DNA from: an uncultured bacterium
GTDB lineage: Bacteria; Patescibacteria; JAEDAM01; Absconditabacterales; Absconditicoccaceae
DNA length: 8,968 nt
Assembly: GCA_937950065.1 (NCBI GenBank)
Contig: CALFEN010000274.1
Coordinates: forward strand, 1-8,968
Direction of reading: 5' to 3'
How positions within the stretch are numbered: position 1 is the stretch's first letter; each line of letters opens with the position of its first letter. The notes beneath the pieces were generated by a model. That model had not been told where the DNA came from. It worked only from the letters and a program-made list of their open reading frames with translations, and did not search any database. The translations under genes and the position numbers were made by a program. Shown here one piece after another: positions 1 to 7,532 of the stretch.

Positions 1-331
1 GTTCACCTAAAACCGCAGTAGACGGCAGGATATCCGGCCATACATCAGAAGAAAGACCACTTGCATGAATGAATTTTTTGTCGTAGCTCCACGCCTCAAG
101 ATCGTAAACACCTGTTCCTGAAGCGTAAGAGGGATCGGTGACGATCCTGCCCGTCAATTTGAAATTGATATAATCCTTTGTTCCGATGACTTTGTGGACT
201 TTGTGCCACATATCCGGTTCATGATTCTTGTACCACATCATCTTGAACACGGTATAACAAGCCGCAGGGAACCCATTGCCAGTCTTGAGATACCAATCGT
301 CGGCATCAATGGTATTAAAAAATTCTGCCAC
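1..331 (-). CDS. FGGY-family carbohydrate kinase fragment (xylulokinase-like), foreign to the rest of the window
   Basis: FGGY kinases phosphorylate sugars with ATP in the cytoplasm. On the minus strand 110 codons are open from the window edge up to base 331. The peptide contains a TGNGF segment after an acidic IDADDWY stretch, then KDYINFKLTGRIVTDPSYAS and SGTGVYDLEAWSYD. These match the N-terminal half of FGGY kinases, where the K-D-Y...KLTG...TD.S.AS.T pattern is typical. Both ends are missing: the C-terminal part lies outside the window, and the N-terminal part is cut by a TAA (minus strand, 334-332) at a sudden change in base composition. The first 120 bases have 56 G+C by hand count, far above the rest. 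No UGA occurs in frame, and the five Trp are all TGG, so the standard code suffices. The family is clear; the sugar is inferred. It is probably not native to the neighbouring genome. Confidence 0.75.
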   Translation of the reverse strand, partial: MAEFFNTIDADDWYLKTGNGFPAACYTVFKMMWYKNHEPDMWHKVHKVIGTKDYINFKLTGRIVTDPSYASGTGVYDLEAWSYDKKFIHASGLSSDVWPDILPSTAVLGE

Positions 332-350
332 TTACAGACAGACTAAATGA
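325..350. other. Abrupt composition and coding break (possible chimeric join)
   Basis: To the left, the sequence is a GC-balanced FGGY kinase that reads well until base 331. To the right, it is AT-rich and coded with UGA as Gly. The kinase homology stops without its N-terminal ATP-binding region. The plus-strand frame of the next gene has no stop between here and its ATG at 366, so that gene may also have lost its beginning. A misassembly or a recombination junction would both give this picture; the sequence alone cannot separate them. Confidence 0.55.
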
Positions 351-365
351 AAGGTAATTTTTGAA

Positions 366-1592
366 ATGCCTATAGAGTTTCAAGTTAGAGCTGTATGTGA
401 AATAGATGATCCAGCATACACAGACAAAATTTTTGAAAACACATCAAGAGTTGAAAAAGATAGTAAATATATAGAACATTTGAAATACATTATACAAAAT
501 TCAACTACTTACCAAGAACGTGCAGAAACACTGCTTGTGCAGGATTATCAGAGTCGTGATAATTTAATTTTTCTAGCAAAATTTTGAAAATTTCAAAAAC
601 AAACCGCTTTTAAACTATTATTTGAAAACTTTAAAGATCCTGAAACCCTAATTTTTTTGTTGAGAAATACTAATTATATGAAAGATGAAATAGCTGATAT
701 ATTATTGGGTATGTGCAAAAATAATTCAAATATAGATTTTCCTTCAAAAAGACAAGCCCTATCTTTTATTGCAAAAAATTTTGACAGACATTATCTTGAA
801 GCTATAGATTTATTGATTCAATCAATGGATGATAATGAATTATTCAAATACGTATTGAGCGACAAAATTTGAGGTGATACAGCATGGGAAATATTAAAAC
901 AAAAAAACTTAACTTCAAATCAATTGGGACAAATAATATCGAAGTATTGAAAATATGCATCCATATCAAAACAAGCTTGGGAGATACTAAAAGATAGACA
1001 AGATAATATAAAAACGTTAAAACAACTTATTCTTTGAAAATCCTATCATAAAGACCAGTGTATAACTACGATATTTAAAAATAGATATCTATGAGAAAAT
1101 GATCTAATTTGGATTTTAAACAATGCAACTTCTTATACCCCTACAGTATGGTGATATATCAAATCAAATCAGAAATTTATAAATAACAGAGTTCTTTTAT
1201 TATTATTAAAAAAATCTTCAAGACTATGAGATCACAAAAAACTTTTGAAAGAATTAACAGTATATATAGTTTATAATTATAATATAGAACACAAATGGGC
1301 TATGGAAATAGCCACGAGCAGAGAAATAGATGATGATATAAAACATTCTGTGTGCTGACATCTACTTTATACTATCATAGAAGAAGGCAAAAAATTAAGA
1401 AAACAGTGAGAAACTTGAGAAGACATACAACAGCATATAAACATATCTGATTTGGATATTTTTATCAGAATATTTAAATGCGTACCATCTATAAGGAATT
1501 ACAAAGAAGATTTTTGCTGGTATTTGGATATAGACGAAAAGTCTTTCCAAAAAAGAATGCAATCTTACACTATAACAAAACTTTTAAAATAA
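366..1592 (+). CDS. Alpha-helical repeat protein (HEAT / leucine-rich-variant-like), function unknown
   Basis: With UGA read as Gly, this frame runs 408 codons from the ATG at 366 to TAA at 1590-1592 and crosses about nine in-frame TGA codons. The protein is rich in Lys, Ile, Leu and Asn and appears wholly alpha-helical, with no signal peptide or membrane segment. An AWEILK hexapeptide occurs twice, at residues 173 and 204, spaced 31 residues apart. Around it run degenerate units of roughly 30-35 residues ending in hydrophobic helices (SNQLGQIISKYG, KTLKQLILGKSYH, ENDLIWILNNA). This resembles HEAT or variant-leucine repeat scaffolds that bind proteins, but the assignment is by pattern only. 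The start is uncertain: an AAAGG lies at 350-354, but the frame is open upstream to the composition break, so the true N-terminus may be missing. The L,D-transpeptidase gene follows after 12 bases, suggesting co-transcription. Confidence 0.7.
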
Positions 1593-1604
1593 TACCTTTA
1601 AATA

Positions 1605-2348
1605 ATGTGAATATTAAGAGAATTAGGAGTCGCATTAGCTCTTGTATGAAGCGTATCAACTCCGTGTTACGGTCAACATGTAAATAATGCAAGACAACAG
1701 TTAGCAGCTAATATGCAGGAAACTAAAAAATTTTCTAAATTTTTTGAAAATAACTTATTAGACGAACTTAACTCAAATAGTGAAGCTATCAGAATATTAT
1801 CTGAAAAATGACAATCTCCAGAAAAATTTATAGGCAAAGATTTTTTATTTCTCAAAAAATGTAAAGATGGGAAGTTTAGATTAGCATTTTTTAATAAATG
1901 AAAAATCATCATGAGTACTATAGCTTCCCCTGGAAAAACATGACACAGAACTCCATCTTGAAAATATAAAACTTGAGCAAAAGACATAGACCACAGATCA
2001 AATTTATACGACAAACACGGCAAAACACCAACAAGCCCTGATCGTGGAGCTCCCATGTTTTTTGCTATACATGTACATGGAGCAATTTATATCCATGCAT
2101 GACACACTACATGATTCGAAGCTTCTCACTGATGTATCAGAATACCGATAGAAACAGCTCGTATATTGTTCGAAATAATAGAAAACTGAACAGATATCTT
2201 GATTTGTACATTGGAATCAGTAAACTATCCTAGCAATGCAGAAAAATTCAAACCAAAACCTTTTACGCCTTGAGGAGAAAAATTAGTTAGTCAAAAGGAT
2301 TTAAGAGATAATAATACTAAAGTTCAAAAATGAAACAAAAAATATTAG
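1605..2348 (+). CDS. Secreted L,D-transpeptidase (YkuD/ErfK family)
   Basis: L,D-transpeptidases cross-link peptidoglycan stem peptides or attach proteins to them outside the membrane. The 247-residue product starts MG (ATG then TGA=Gly) and has a short signal peptide, with a hydrophobic core VALALVGSVS at residues 9-18 and polar residues after about 22. The YkuD domain spans about residues 78-202: ASPGKTGHRTPSGKYKTG (108-124), His164 in IYIHAG, and the catalytic motif SHGCIR at 174-179 with nucleophile Cys177. The glycine of SHGC is encoded by TGA, as are others in the domain, which is strong support for UGA=Gly. The tail after residue 205 is Lys- and Asn-rich. It lies 12 bases after the helical-repeat gene and overlaps the start of rlmN by 19 bases in another frame, so translational coupling is likely. 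No Shine-Dalgarno sequence is visible. The stop is TAG. The family is secure; the exact substrate is not known. Confidence 0.93.
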
Positions 2349-3424
2349 ACACTGAAAAACTAGAAGAATTTAGAAAAAAAGAGAAACTTCAGCCTTTTAG
2401 GATCAAACAGATTTATCACGAAATTTTCAAACAAGCCCAGATTAATTTTGATGATATGACAAATCTGCCAAAAGATTTAAGAGAAAATTTAAATCAAAAT
2501 TTTGAGATTTTGCCGTTTACTGTGGAAAAAGTAATTGACAGCGAAACTACTACCAAATTTAGTTTCAAGACTCACGATGATAAAATCATAGAAACAGTGA
2601 TAATGTACCACCATCACGATGATAATTGGAAAAAAAGAAAATTAAATAGAATCACGATTTGCGTGTCATCTCAAGTTGGGTGCCCTATCTGATGTCTTTT
2701 TTGTGTAACAGGAAAACTTGGTTTCGCCAGGAATCTGGATTACACTGAAATAATTGGGCAAGTTTTGTTTGCAAATAATTTTATCAAAAACAAACTATGA
2801 AAAAAAGATGATAAAACGTTATGGCAAGTCAGAAACGTTGTTTTTATGGGAATGTGAGAACCACTTTTAAACTATGACAATGTAGTAAAAAGCGTAAATT
2901 TTTTACTAGACCAAAATAAATTTAGTCTGTCAAAAAGACATATAACTATATCCACCTGCTGAATAATTCCAAAAATCCAGCAGATGATAGACGACTGAAT
3001 TACTGTAAAATTAGCCATATCTTTACATTCTCCGGATCAAAATTTGAGAGAAAAACTTATGCCTGTCTGCAAAAATTATAAACTAGATGATCTGATGAAA
3101 ATCATAGATAAATATATAAAAGCCACTGACAACAGGATCTTTTATGAATACATAATGATAAAATGAATCACCGACAAACCAGAGTTAGCTCACTGACTTG
3201 GTAAATTGCTGAAATGAAAACTTGCGCACGTAAATCTTATCTCTTATAATGAAAACCCTGCAATAGATTTCAAGGAAAGCGAAAGCAGCACAATCTCTGG
3301 ATTCAAAAAAATCGTGGAAAGCTACGGCGTCACAGTGACCAACAGACAATCTATGGGTAGAGACAAAAAATGAGCCTGCTGACAGCTTGGCTATGAAAAT
3401 TTACTTATAGATGATGAAGAATAA
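2330..3424 (+). CDS. rlmN: Dual-specificity 23S rRNA (A2503) / tRNA (A37) C2-methyltransferase RlmN
   Basis: RlmN is a cytoplasmic radical SAM enzyme that methylates C2 of adenosine 2503 in 23S rRNA and of A37 in some tRNAs. The product is 364 residues, normal for the family. It starts at an ATG inside the end of the L,D-transpeptidase gene. The N-terminal domain (about 1-95) precedes ICVSSQVGCPIGCLFCVTG (110-128), which holds Cys111 and the CX3CX2C iron-sulfur ligands Cys118, Cys122 and Cys125. GMGEPLLNYDNV begins near residue 174, and the C-terminal RQSMGRDKKGACGQL carries the methyl-carrying Cys350. The glycines in CPIGC (121), GMGEPL (176) and ACGQL (351) are all TGA codons. About ten UGA-Gly codons occur in all, mixed with GGN. 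Under the standard code only the first 120 residues would be found. It ends in TAA and is followed by a long non-coding stretch. Confidence 0.96.
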
Positions 3425-3602
3425 AATATTTTAATTAAATGTAGAGATTAAATAAATTATATGTAGAAATTAATATTTTTCTATTATTTCACCCGACATA
3501 TTACAAAAGCAATTTTTAAATAAATATACAAATTCTTTGAAATCTAAATTATAATTTCACTAGAATTACACAAGAATAAAACAATTCTTAATATTTAACT
3601 TC

Positions 3603-3629
3603 TCTCTGACTAATGTCAGAGATATTTTT
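3603..3629 (+). terminator. Rho-independent terminator after rlmN
   Basis: A perfect 8-bp stem (TCTCTGAC / GTCAGAGA) closes a TAAT loop and is followed by TATTTTT. The U-rich tail exists only in the plus orientation, so it should end the rlmN transcript about 180 bases past its stop codon. Confidence 0.75.
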
Positions 3630-3724
3630 AAAATCGGAAAAAAATTTAAATTAATTACAAATTTTTCAAAAAATTAACCGTCTATTAACTATAAATATAT
3701 AAAAAACAAGAATACGAAAATCTC

Positions 3725-3754
3725 TTGATTTTTATACAAAAAAAATTATATAAC
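3725..3754 (+). promoter_or_regulatory. Candidate sigma-70-type promoter
   Basis: TTGATT at 3725-3730 and TATATA at 3747-3752 (16-bp spacing), or TATAAC at 3749-3754 (18 bp), resemble -35 and -10 boxes. The placement after a terminator and before a gene set supports it. In such AT-rich DNA similar matches arise by chance. Confidence 0.4.
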
Positions 3755-3774
3755 ATATAAACATATGTTTATAT
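3755..3774. promoter_or_regulatory. 20-bp perfect palindrome, operator-like
   Basis: Half-site ATATAAACAT is followed directly by its exact reverse complement, with no central spacer. It starts at the downstream edge of the candidate -10 box and so would cover the transcription start, where a dimeric repressor would act. It could instead form a hairpin in the 5' leader. AT-rich DNA raises the chance rate, so function is inferred. Confidence 0.4.
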
Positions 3775-3806
3775 TAAGTTAGATTTATTGTATAACGAAA
3801 GGGATA

Positions 3807-3905
3807 ATGATTAAGTATATTTTTCACAAAACAAATTCAAAAAATGATATCTTCGCCCCTCCAAATATACTACTCTATTCCCCAAAACCATATTTTAAAA
3901 ATTAA
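3807..3905 (+). CDS. Possible 32-residue peptide or leader ORF
   Basis: An ATG preceded by GAAAGGGATA, the most Shine-Dalgarno-like sequence before any start in this window, opens 32 codons ending in TAA. The peptide begins MIKYIFHKTNSKND and contains FAPPNILLYSPKPYF. It has no in-frame TGA and no recognised domain. It ends 11 bases before the next ATG, so it could be a leader peptide or translational enhancer for that gene, or a small protein. An ORF this short can also occur by chance; the ribosome-binding site and spacing are the only support. Confidence 0.3.
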   Translation: MIKYIFHKTNSKNDIFAPPNILLYSPKPYFKN

Positions 3906-3916
3906 CAAAAATAAAA

Positions 3917-4159
3917 ATGTTCTCTCACTCACAAAAATTAATGATAAGCGATATTATAGTTTTAGCTGCGAATAATGGATTTTACTTCTGATGTCATGTC
4001 AAAAACTGATTTTTGCAAATCACATTCACCAAATCATGACAAACCATATATTACGACGAATCAGAGGAAAAACGCTATCACTCTACCAGGAGACACTATT
4101 TCCTCAAAAAAATAATTAAAAATCTTTGAATCGATACTTTATATCATAATGATAAATAA
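3917..4159 (+). CDS. Small uncharacterised protein (80 aa)
   Basis: Eighty codons from ATG to TAA, with four in-frame TGA codons read as Gly (residues 25, 31, 41, 71), so it is invisible under the standard code. The sequence opens MFSHSQKLMISDIIVLAANN, continues with aromatic strand-like stretches (FYFGCHVKNGFLQITFTKSG, QTIYYDES) and ends in a basic segment (RRHYFLKKIIKNLG). It has no clear signal peptide or membrane helix. I do not recognise the family. The gene following it starts after a single base, so the two are almost certainly translated together, and this protein may work with the Sak3-like protein. Support comes from the tight spacing and coherent length rather than from homology. 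Confidence 0.6.
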
Positions 4160-4160
4160 A

Positions 4161-4595
4161 ATGCAAAAACAGTTTAACACAAGAAAATATATTATAAAAA
4201 TCAAGACTTCTGCCATAAATCAAGCTACTTGAGACTGGTATATTCAAGAAAACGAATTTATGAAAGTAGAATGAAAAGTTTATCTATTCAATAATGATTA
4301 CCCTAACAAAAAAATTAGGTTTGAAGTAATCAGAGAAAATAGTGAATCTGTAATAATAAAAGCATGTATAGATGGTTATAGTGATGATTGAGCTCAAGTT
4401 CACTCTGAAGGTATAGCAGAAGTAAATAAAAAAATTATTACAAAAAATTGAGAGTTTGATAACAGAAAAGTTATAGAAAAAGCTCAATCCATTGCTCTAG
4501 GCAAAGCCTTGTCCTACCTATGATATGGATTGGAATACTGACTTGCTACTGCTGAAGAGATGCAGGATTATATGGAAAACAACAAAAAGAATTAA
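4161..4595 (+). CDS. Sak3-like / phage-type single-strand annealing protein candidate
   Basis: A 144-residue product from ATG to TAA with in-frame TGA codons read as Gly. The N-terminal half is probably beta-rich (KYIIKIKTSA, WYIQENEFMKVEGKVYLF, SVIIKACI followed by DDGAQVHSEG). The C-terminal half has EKAQSIALGKALSYLGYG (residues 108-125) and ATAEEMQDY. This follows the A-x-S-x-A-x-G-[RK]-A-L-x-x-x-G-[FY]-G...A-x-A-E-E-[MV] pattern that I know from Sak3-like phage proteins, which anneal single-stranded DNA in recombination. The resemblance is by motif and not proven by alignment. The gene sits one base after an 80-aa gene and ends the plus-strand set; the next genes run the other way. It could be a prophage relic or a cellular recombination gene; no other phage gene is visible nearby. 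Confidence 0.55.
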
Positions 4596-4602
4596 AAAAA
4601 CT

Positions 4603-4752
4603 TTATGTGAAAAATAAATTAAATTTGTTTATAATAAACATTTACAAATTATTCATCTTTAAAACGTACTCTCAAAGACTAATATTATTTTATATTTAAG
4701 CAAATATTTTAAGCATAAATATGAAAAAGACTAAAATTTATTTTTCACATAA
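4603..4752. repeat. 18-bp perfect inverted repeat in the convergent intergenic region
   Basis: The arms are 4603-4620 and 4735-4752 (TTATGTGAAAAATAAATT and its exact complement), separated by 114 bases. Because the flanking genes converge, both transcripts carry the same sense sequence shortly after the stop: 7 bases after the Sak3-like gene and 18 bases after the M50 gene. An 11-base related string (TGTGAAAAATA, minus orientation) occurs near 3818-3828. A small hairpin TGTTTA-TAA-TAAACA lies between the arms. The region contains no gene. Confidence 0.7.
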
Positions 4753-4770
4753 TCAAGGAAACAAAGCTTT

Positions 4771-5412
4771 TTAGAAGATTATATTTGCAAACAATCCAAA
4801 AAGCACACCAAAAATTATGGTTTCCACGAAATACACAATTCCTTTAAATAACCGTAGTGCTGCAAATAATCACAAAAGAGTGTATAAAGGATTTCTTTCT
4901 ATAGCGATTCACTGTCTAGGGAAAAAATATTTGAATATGGTAAATCAGTCCAAAGGAGGGACTGGAACCAAATTAAAAATAGCTAGTCAAACATTGATTT
5001 CAGAAAAAAGCATCCAAAATCTTATGATCATATCGTCATAAGGCACATCTATAGGATTAACTATGCCCAACCCAAATCTTATATAACACAAAAGAAAAAC
5101 AATACCAAATATAGCTAACATAAAATTTGTAAAAGGTCCGGACAAAGCGACTATAAGTTCATCTCTCAACGGATTCTTGTAATATGACGGATTAATCAAA
5201 ACAGGTTTCCCTCGTCAAAAATTAACTAAAAAAATCATCAAAAATCAAATTGGATCTATATGTGCCAATGGATTCGGAGTAAGTCTATTCTGTAATTTTG
5301 GCGTAGGATCTCATAGTTTAAATGACGAAGCTGCGTGAGCATATTCGTGCAGTCATACTGAAACTGCCCATATTATTACAAAATAAATTATATCAATAAT
5401 ATTAAAATACAT
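4771..5412 (-). CDS. M50-family membrane metalloprotease (site-2 protease-like, COG1994 type)
   Basis: M50 proteases cut proteins within the membrane, often in regulated signalling. The 213-residue product has HEYAH at 22-26 (zinc ligands His22 and His26, catalytic Glu23), then NPLAHIDPIG (47-56), a GKPVLINP segment (68-75), the SGPFTN turn (91-96) and NLVPVPPLDG (147-156) with zinc ligand Asp155. Several hydrophobic helices surround these. TGA encodes Gly20, Gly66 and the Gly156 of LDG. Residue 67 is a CGA codon at the place where this family nearly always has Trp (FGW[AG]KPV), and residue 187 is CGG within a hydrophobic helix. This suggests these codons are also Trp here. The gene lies 40 bases after the solute-binding protein gene and ends the minus-strand set. 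Family confidence is high; the substrate is unknown. Confidence 0.93.
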
Positions 5413-5417
5413 CTTTT

Positions 5418-5445
5418 ATTTTAAATTTAAATTACAATTTAAAAT
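5418..5445. repeat. Intercistronic AT-only inverted repeat
   Basis: Ten-base arms ATTTTAAATT (5418-5427) and AATTTAAAAT (5436-5445) flank 8 bases, in the gap between the solute-binding protein stop and the M50 start. The stem has no G:C pair, so a stable RNA hairpin is doubtful. Confidence 0.35.
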
Positions 5446-5452
5446 CAAAAAT

Positions 5453-7531
5453 TTAAAAATCTATATTTTTATTCAATATAGCATAATCTGATATAAAATC
5501 AGAAAAATTTTTTCGACTAAATATTCTCTTTGTATCAAAGTAAGGAGTATAGATAAGTTTAAGATCTTTTATCACGTCTTTACTAAACCAAAACTCGTAA
5601 AGTTTTTGAGGATAATCTATCTTCAAATCATCTCTCACTTTCACGCTTCAATAAGTTTTTCAAAGTATAATTAATGGAGCCTCTTTTCTATAAATAGTAT
5701 CTATTTCCTTTTTTACATGAGACTTCTCTGTTTTGGTAGTGAAATACTGATTTATCAAAGAAGAAAACTCACTACTTTTGTATACTGAAGGATTTGTAAC
5801 AGGATCGTCCGTAGCAAAAAGTCAAGAAATATCTTTCTTGATTCACATATCTATTCATCTAATAGTAATATCATAATCTTTAGAAGATAATTTTCAATTG
5901 TACTCATCTGCTGAATCATATCACTTAAAATCAAAGTAATCAGATATTCCTTTTTGCTCAAATATAGATTTCAAACTAGCAACTATGTATTGAGAGTTTT
6001 TATCTGTATTCAAGTAGATAATCTTTAATTTAAATTGATTGGTATCAACTGTAGTTCAAGTAACAGCCTCCTGTGGGACTACTACTTCAGTGGTTGTAGC
6101 CTGTTGTGTTGTTTTTGGTTGAGGTTTATCTATATAATAAATTACTATGTTCATGATCTCTGTTCCTTTAGTTCATTTGTATCATATAATTTTATAAGTA
6201 TTTTTTCATTGGCTTATATTTTTATACTCTTCAGAAAGATTATAATTAGCTTCTTTATCTCAAGATTTATAGGACTTCAAAACATATTCCCCTCCTCCGC
6301 TTCTCTCTATCACAACTTTATCAAAACTACCGCCAAACCTGACTTTTAGATTGTAGCTTTTATCAAGTTTAGCCAGATAAAAAGTGTTATTCCCAGGTCA
6401 GGCCATGAGAACATGAGGTAAATTTGGGATATCTTCATTTCAACTTTTTTGTGTAGAACTTGAAGTTCCGGATTGAGTTTTTACGTTACCAGATTTATTA
6501 TTCAAATTATCATTTCTTTGTTTTAGCAATGTTGCTATATCTGTAGTGTCTGGAGTTTTATCAAACAAGAATCTGTCCTGTATAAAATAATTTTCATAAT
6601 CTCAAGTGTAGATATTATTTACTACAAAACTTAATAAAGATCTACGTAATTCATTATTAAATGAAGATGAAGACGTATTAAAAAATATCGTTATAAATTT
6701 ATTCAAAACAATTTTGTTGTCTTTAAATCAATCTAGTAGTTTATCTCAAATATAAAGATCTATAATATCTTTTCATGTCTTTTTTACATAATCTTCAAAA
6801 GCCTGAAAATTTTGAAAATTCTTCACCTGATAATACTTAACATAACTGTCTGGACATTCTGACAAATCAAAAATCAGACTCTGATAGTCTTTATTGCTTG
6901 TCTGCAGATTTCAGCATCATGTTTTCACAGGGTTTTGAGAAAAGCTAGAAATATAATTATCCATAGACACTCCGTTTAGAGTATGGTATGGCAATATATA
7001 ATTTGTAAAAAATATATTATTATCTATGCTTGAAGAAGGGAATTTTACAGTCATAGATTTTCCATCTTCAGATTTTTTTATTTCAAGATTAGCAAAAGAT
7101 TCAAAACCAGCTATTCACCATTGATTTTCTTTTAATATATTATTATATGAAAAATATACATCGTTTATACTCACAGATAACCCATCAGACCATTTAGGAT
7201 TATCCTTGATAGTAATATCAAAAGTTTGAAAATCTTTAGTTTGAACATTACAAAGATCTTCTTCAAATAATATTTGAGTTCCGCTGACGTATGGTTCCAA
7301 ACATCAGTCAAATAAAAATGACTGGTACAACTTATCATCGTTTTTCAAACTTGTATACGGCAAAAAACTAACCGGTTCAAAAGTCCCTTGCACAAAAGTT
7401 CCTCATTTTACTGGGGTTTTTGGGGATATATACGATACGTATACATAAAACACGTGTAATGTTATCAGTAACCATAGCACTACAAGTATTACAAAAATGT
7501 ATTTAAAGAACTTAGAATGTGTTATTTTCAT
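5453..7531 (-). CDS. Membrane-anchored ABC-type family 5 solute-binding protein with an inserted domain
   Basis: Family 5 solute-binding proteins bind peptides or other small molecules outside the membrane. The 692-residue product, continuous once TGA is Gly, has an uncleaved-looking N-terminal membrane helix (residues 8-32, FFKYIFVILVVLWLLI). Lobe I begins GGTFVQGTFEPVSFLP (43-58) and contains the family signature NPKWSDGLSVSINDVYFSYN (111-130) and the FNTSSSSFNNELRRSLL segment (284-300). A C-terminal lobe starts at KLKIIYLNTD (501) and includes KDYDITIRGIDMG (551-563). Between about 340 and 498 sits a Ser/Thr/Asn/Gln-rich linker, a probable beta-sandwich (about 372-468) and a second Thr/Gln/Val linker, not typical of the family. 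No lipobox Cys is present. No permease or ATPase gene is adjacent. It begins one base after the secG stop, so the two are surely co-transcribed. The ligand cannot be told. Confidence 0.88.
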
Positions 7532-7532
7532 T

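Larger units (their letters stand above)
3425..3806. other. Intergenic region between rlmN and the next plus-strand gene set
   Basis: No frame gives a convincing gene here even with TGA read as Gly. The stretch is extremely AT-rich. It holds a degenerate direct repeat (ATGTAGA plus ATTA at 3439-3450 and 3461-3472, 11 of 12 identical), a hairpin terminator, a promoter candidate and a perfect palindrome, listed separately. It most likely ends the rlmN transcript and starts a new one. Confidence 0.6.

Noticed and set aside
366..872. Two separate short genes (366-587 and 657-872)
   Set aside because: They are pieces of one frame divided only at TGA, which is Gly here.
1673..2056. Minus-strand ORF of 127 codons
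   Set aside because: It lies wholly opposite the L,D-transpeptidase, which has a clear SHGC motif; this strand has no family pattern.
2330..2692. Truncated or pseudogenised RlmN of 120 residues
   Set aside because: The apparent stop is a TGA at the invariant glycine of CPIGC, and the frame continues to a full-length enzyme.
2330..3424. UGA as tryptophan (code 4) or selenocysteine
   Set aside because: Catalytic motifs of several families require Gly at the TGA positions; Trp or Sec would break them.
3439..3472. Two ATGTAGA-containing direct repeats as a possible CRISPR or iteron start
   Set aside because: Only two degenerate 12-base copies in very AT-rich DNA; no array, spacers or origin features.
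3719..3735. Second terminator-like hairpin near the TCTCTTGATTTTT string
   Set aside because: Only a 5-bp stem with a long loop; the stronger hairpin at 3603-3622 already accounts for termination.
4284..4487. Minus-strand ORF of 67 codons
   Set aside because: Opposite the Sak3-like gene, which has one-base spacing to its neighbour and a recognisable motif.
4817..5041. Plus-strand ORF of 74 codons
   Set aside because: Shadow of the M50 protease, which is coded on the other strand.
6035..6349. Plus-strand ORF of 104 codons rich in Phe, Ser and Ile
   Set aside because: Antisense to the inserted part of the solute-binding protein; its hydrophobic look is the mirror of a Lys/Asn/Thr-rich coding strand.
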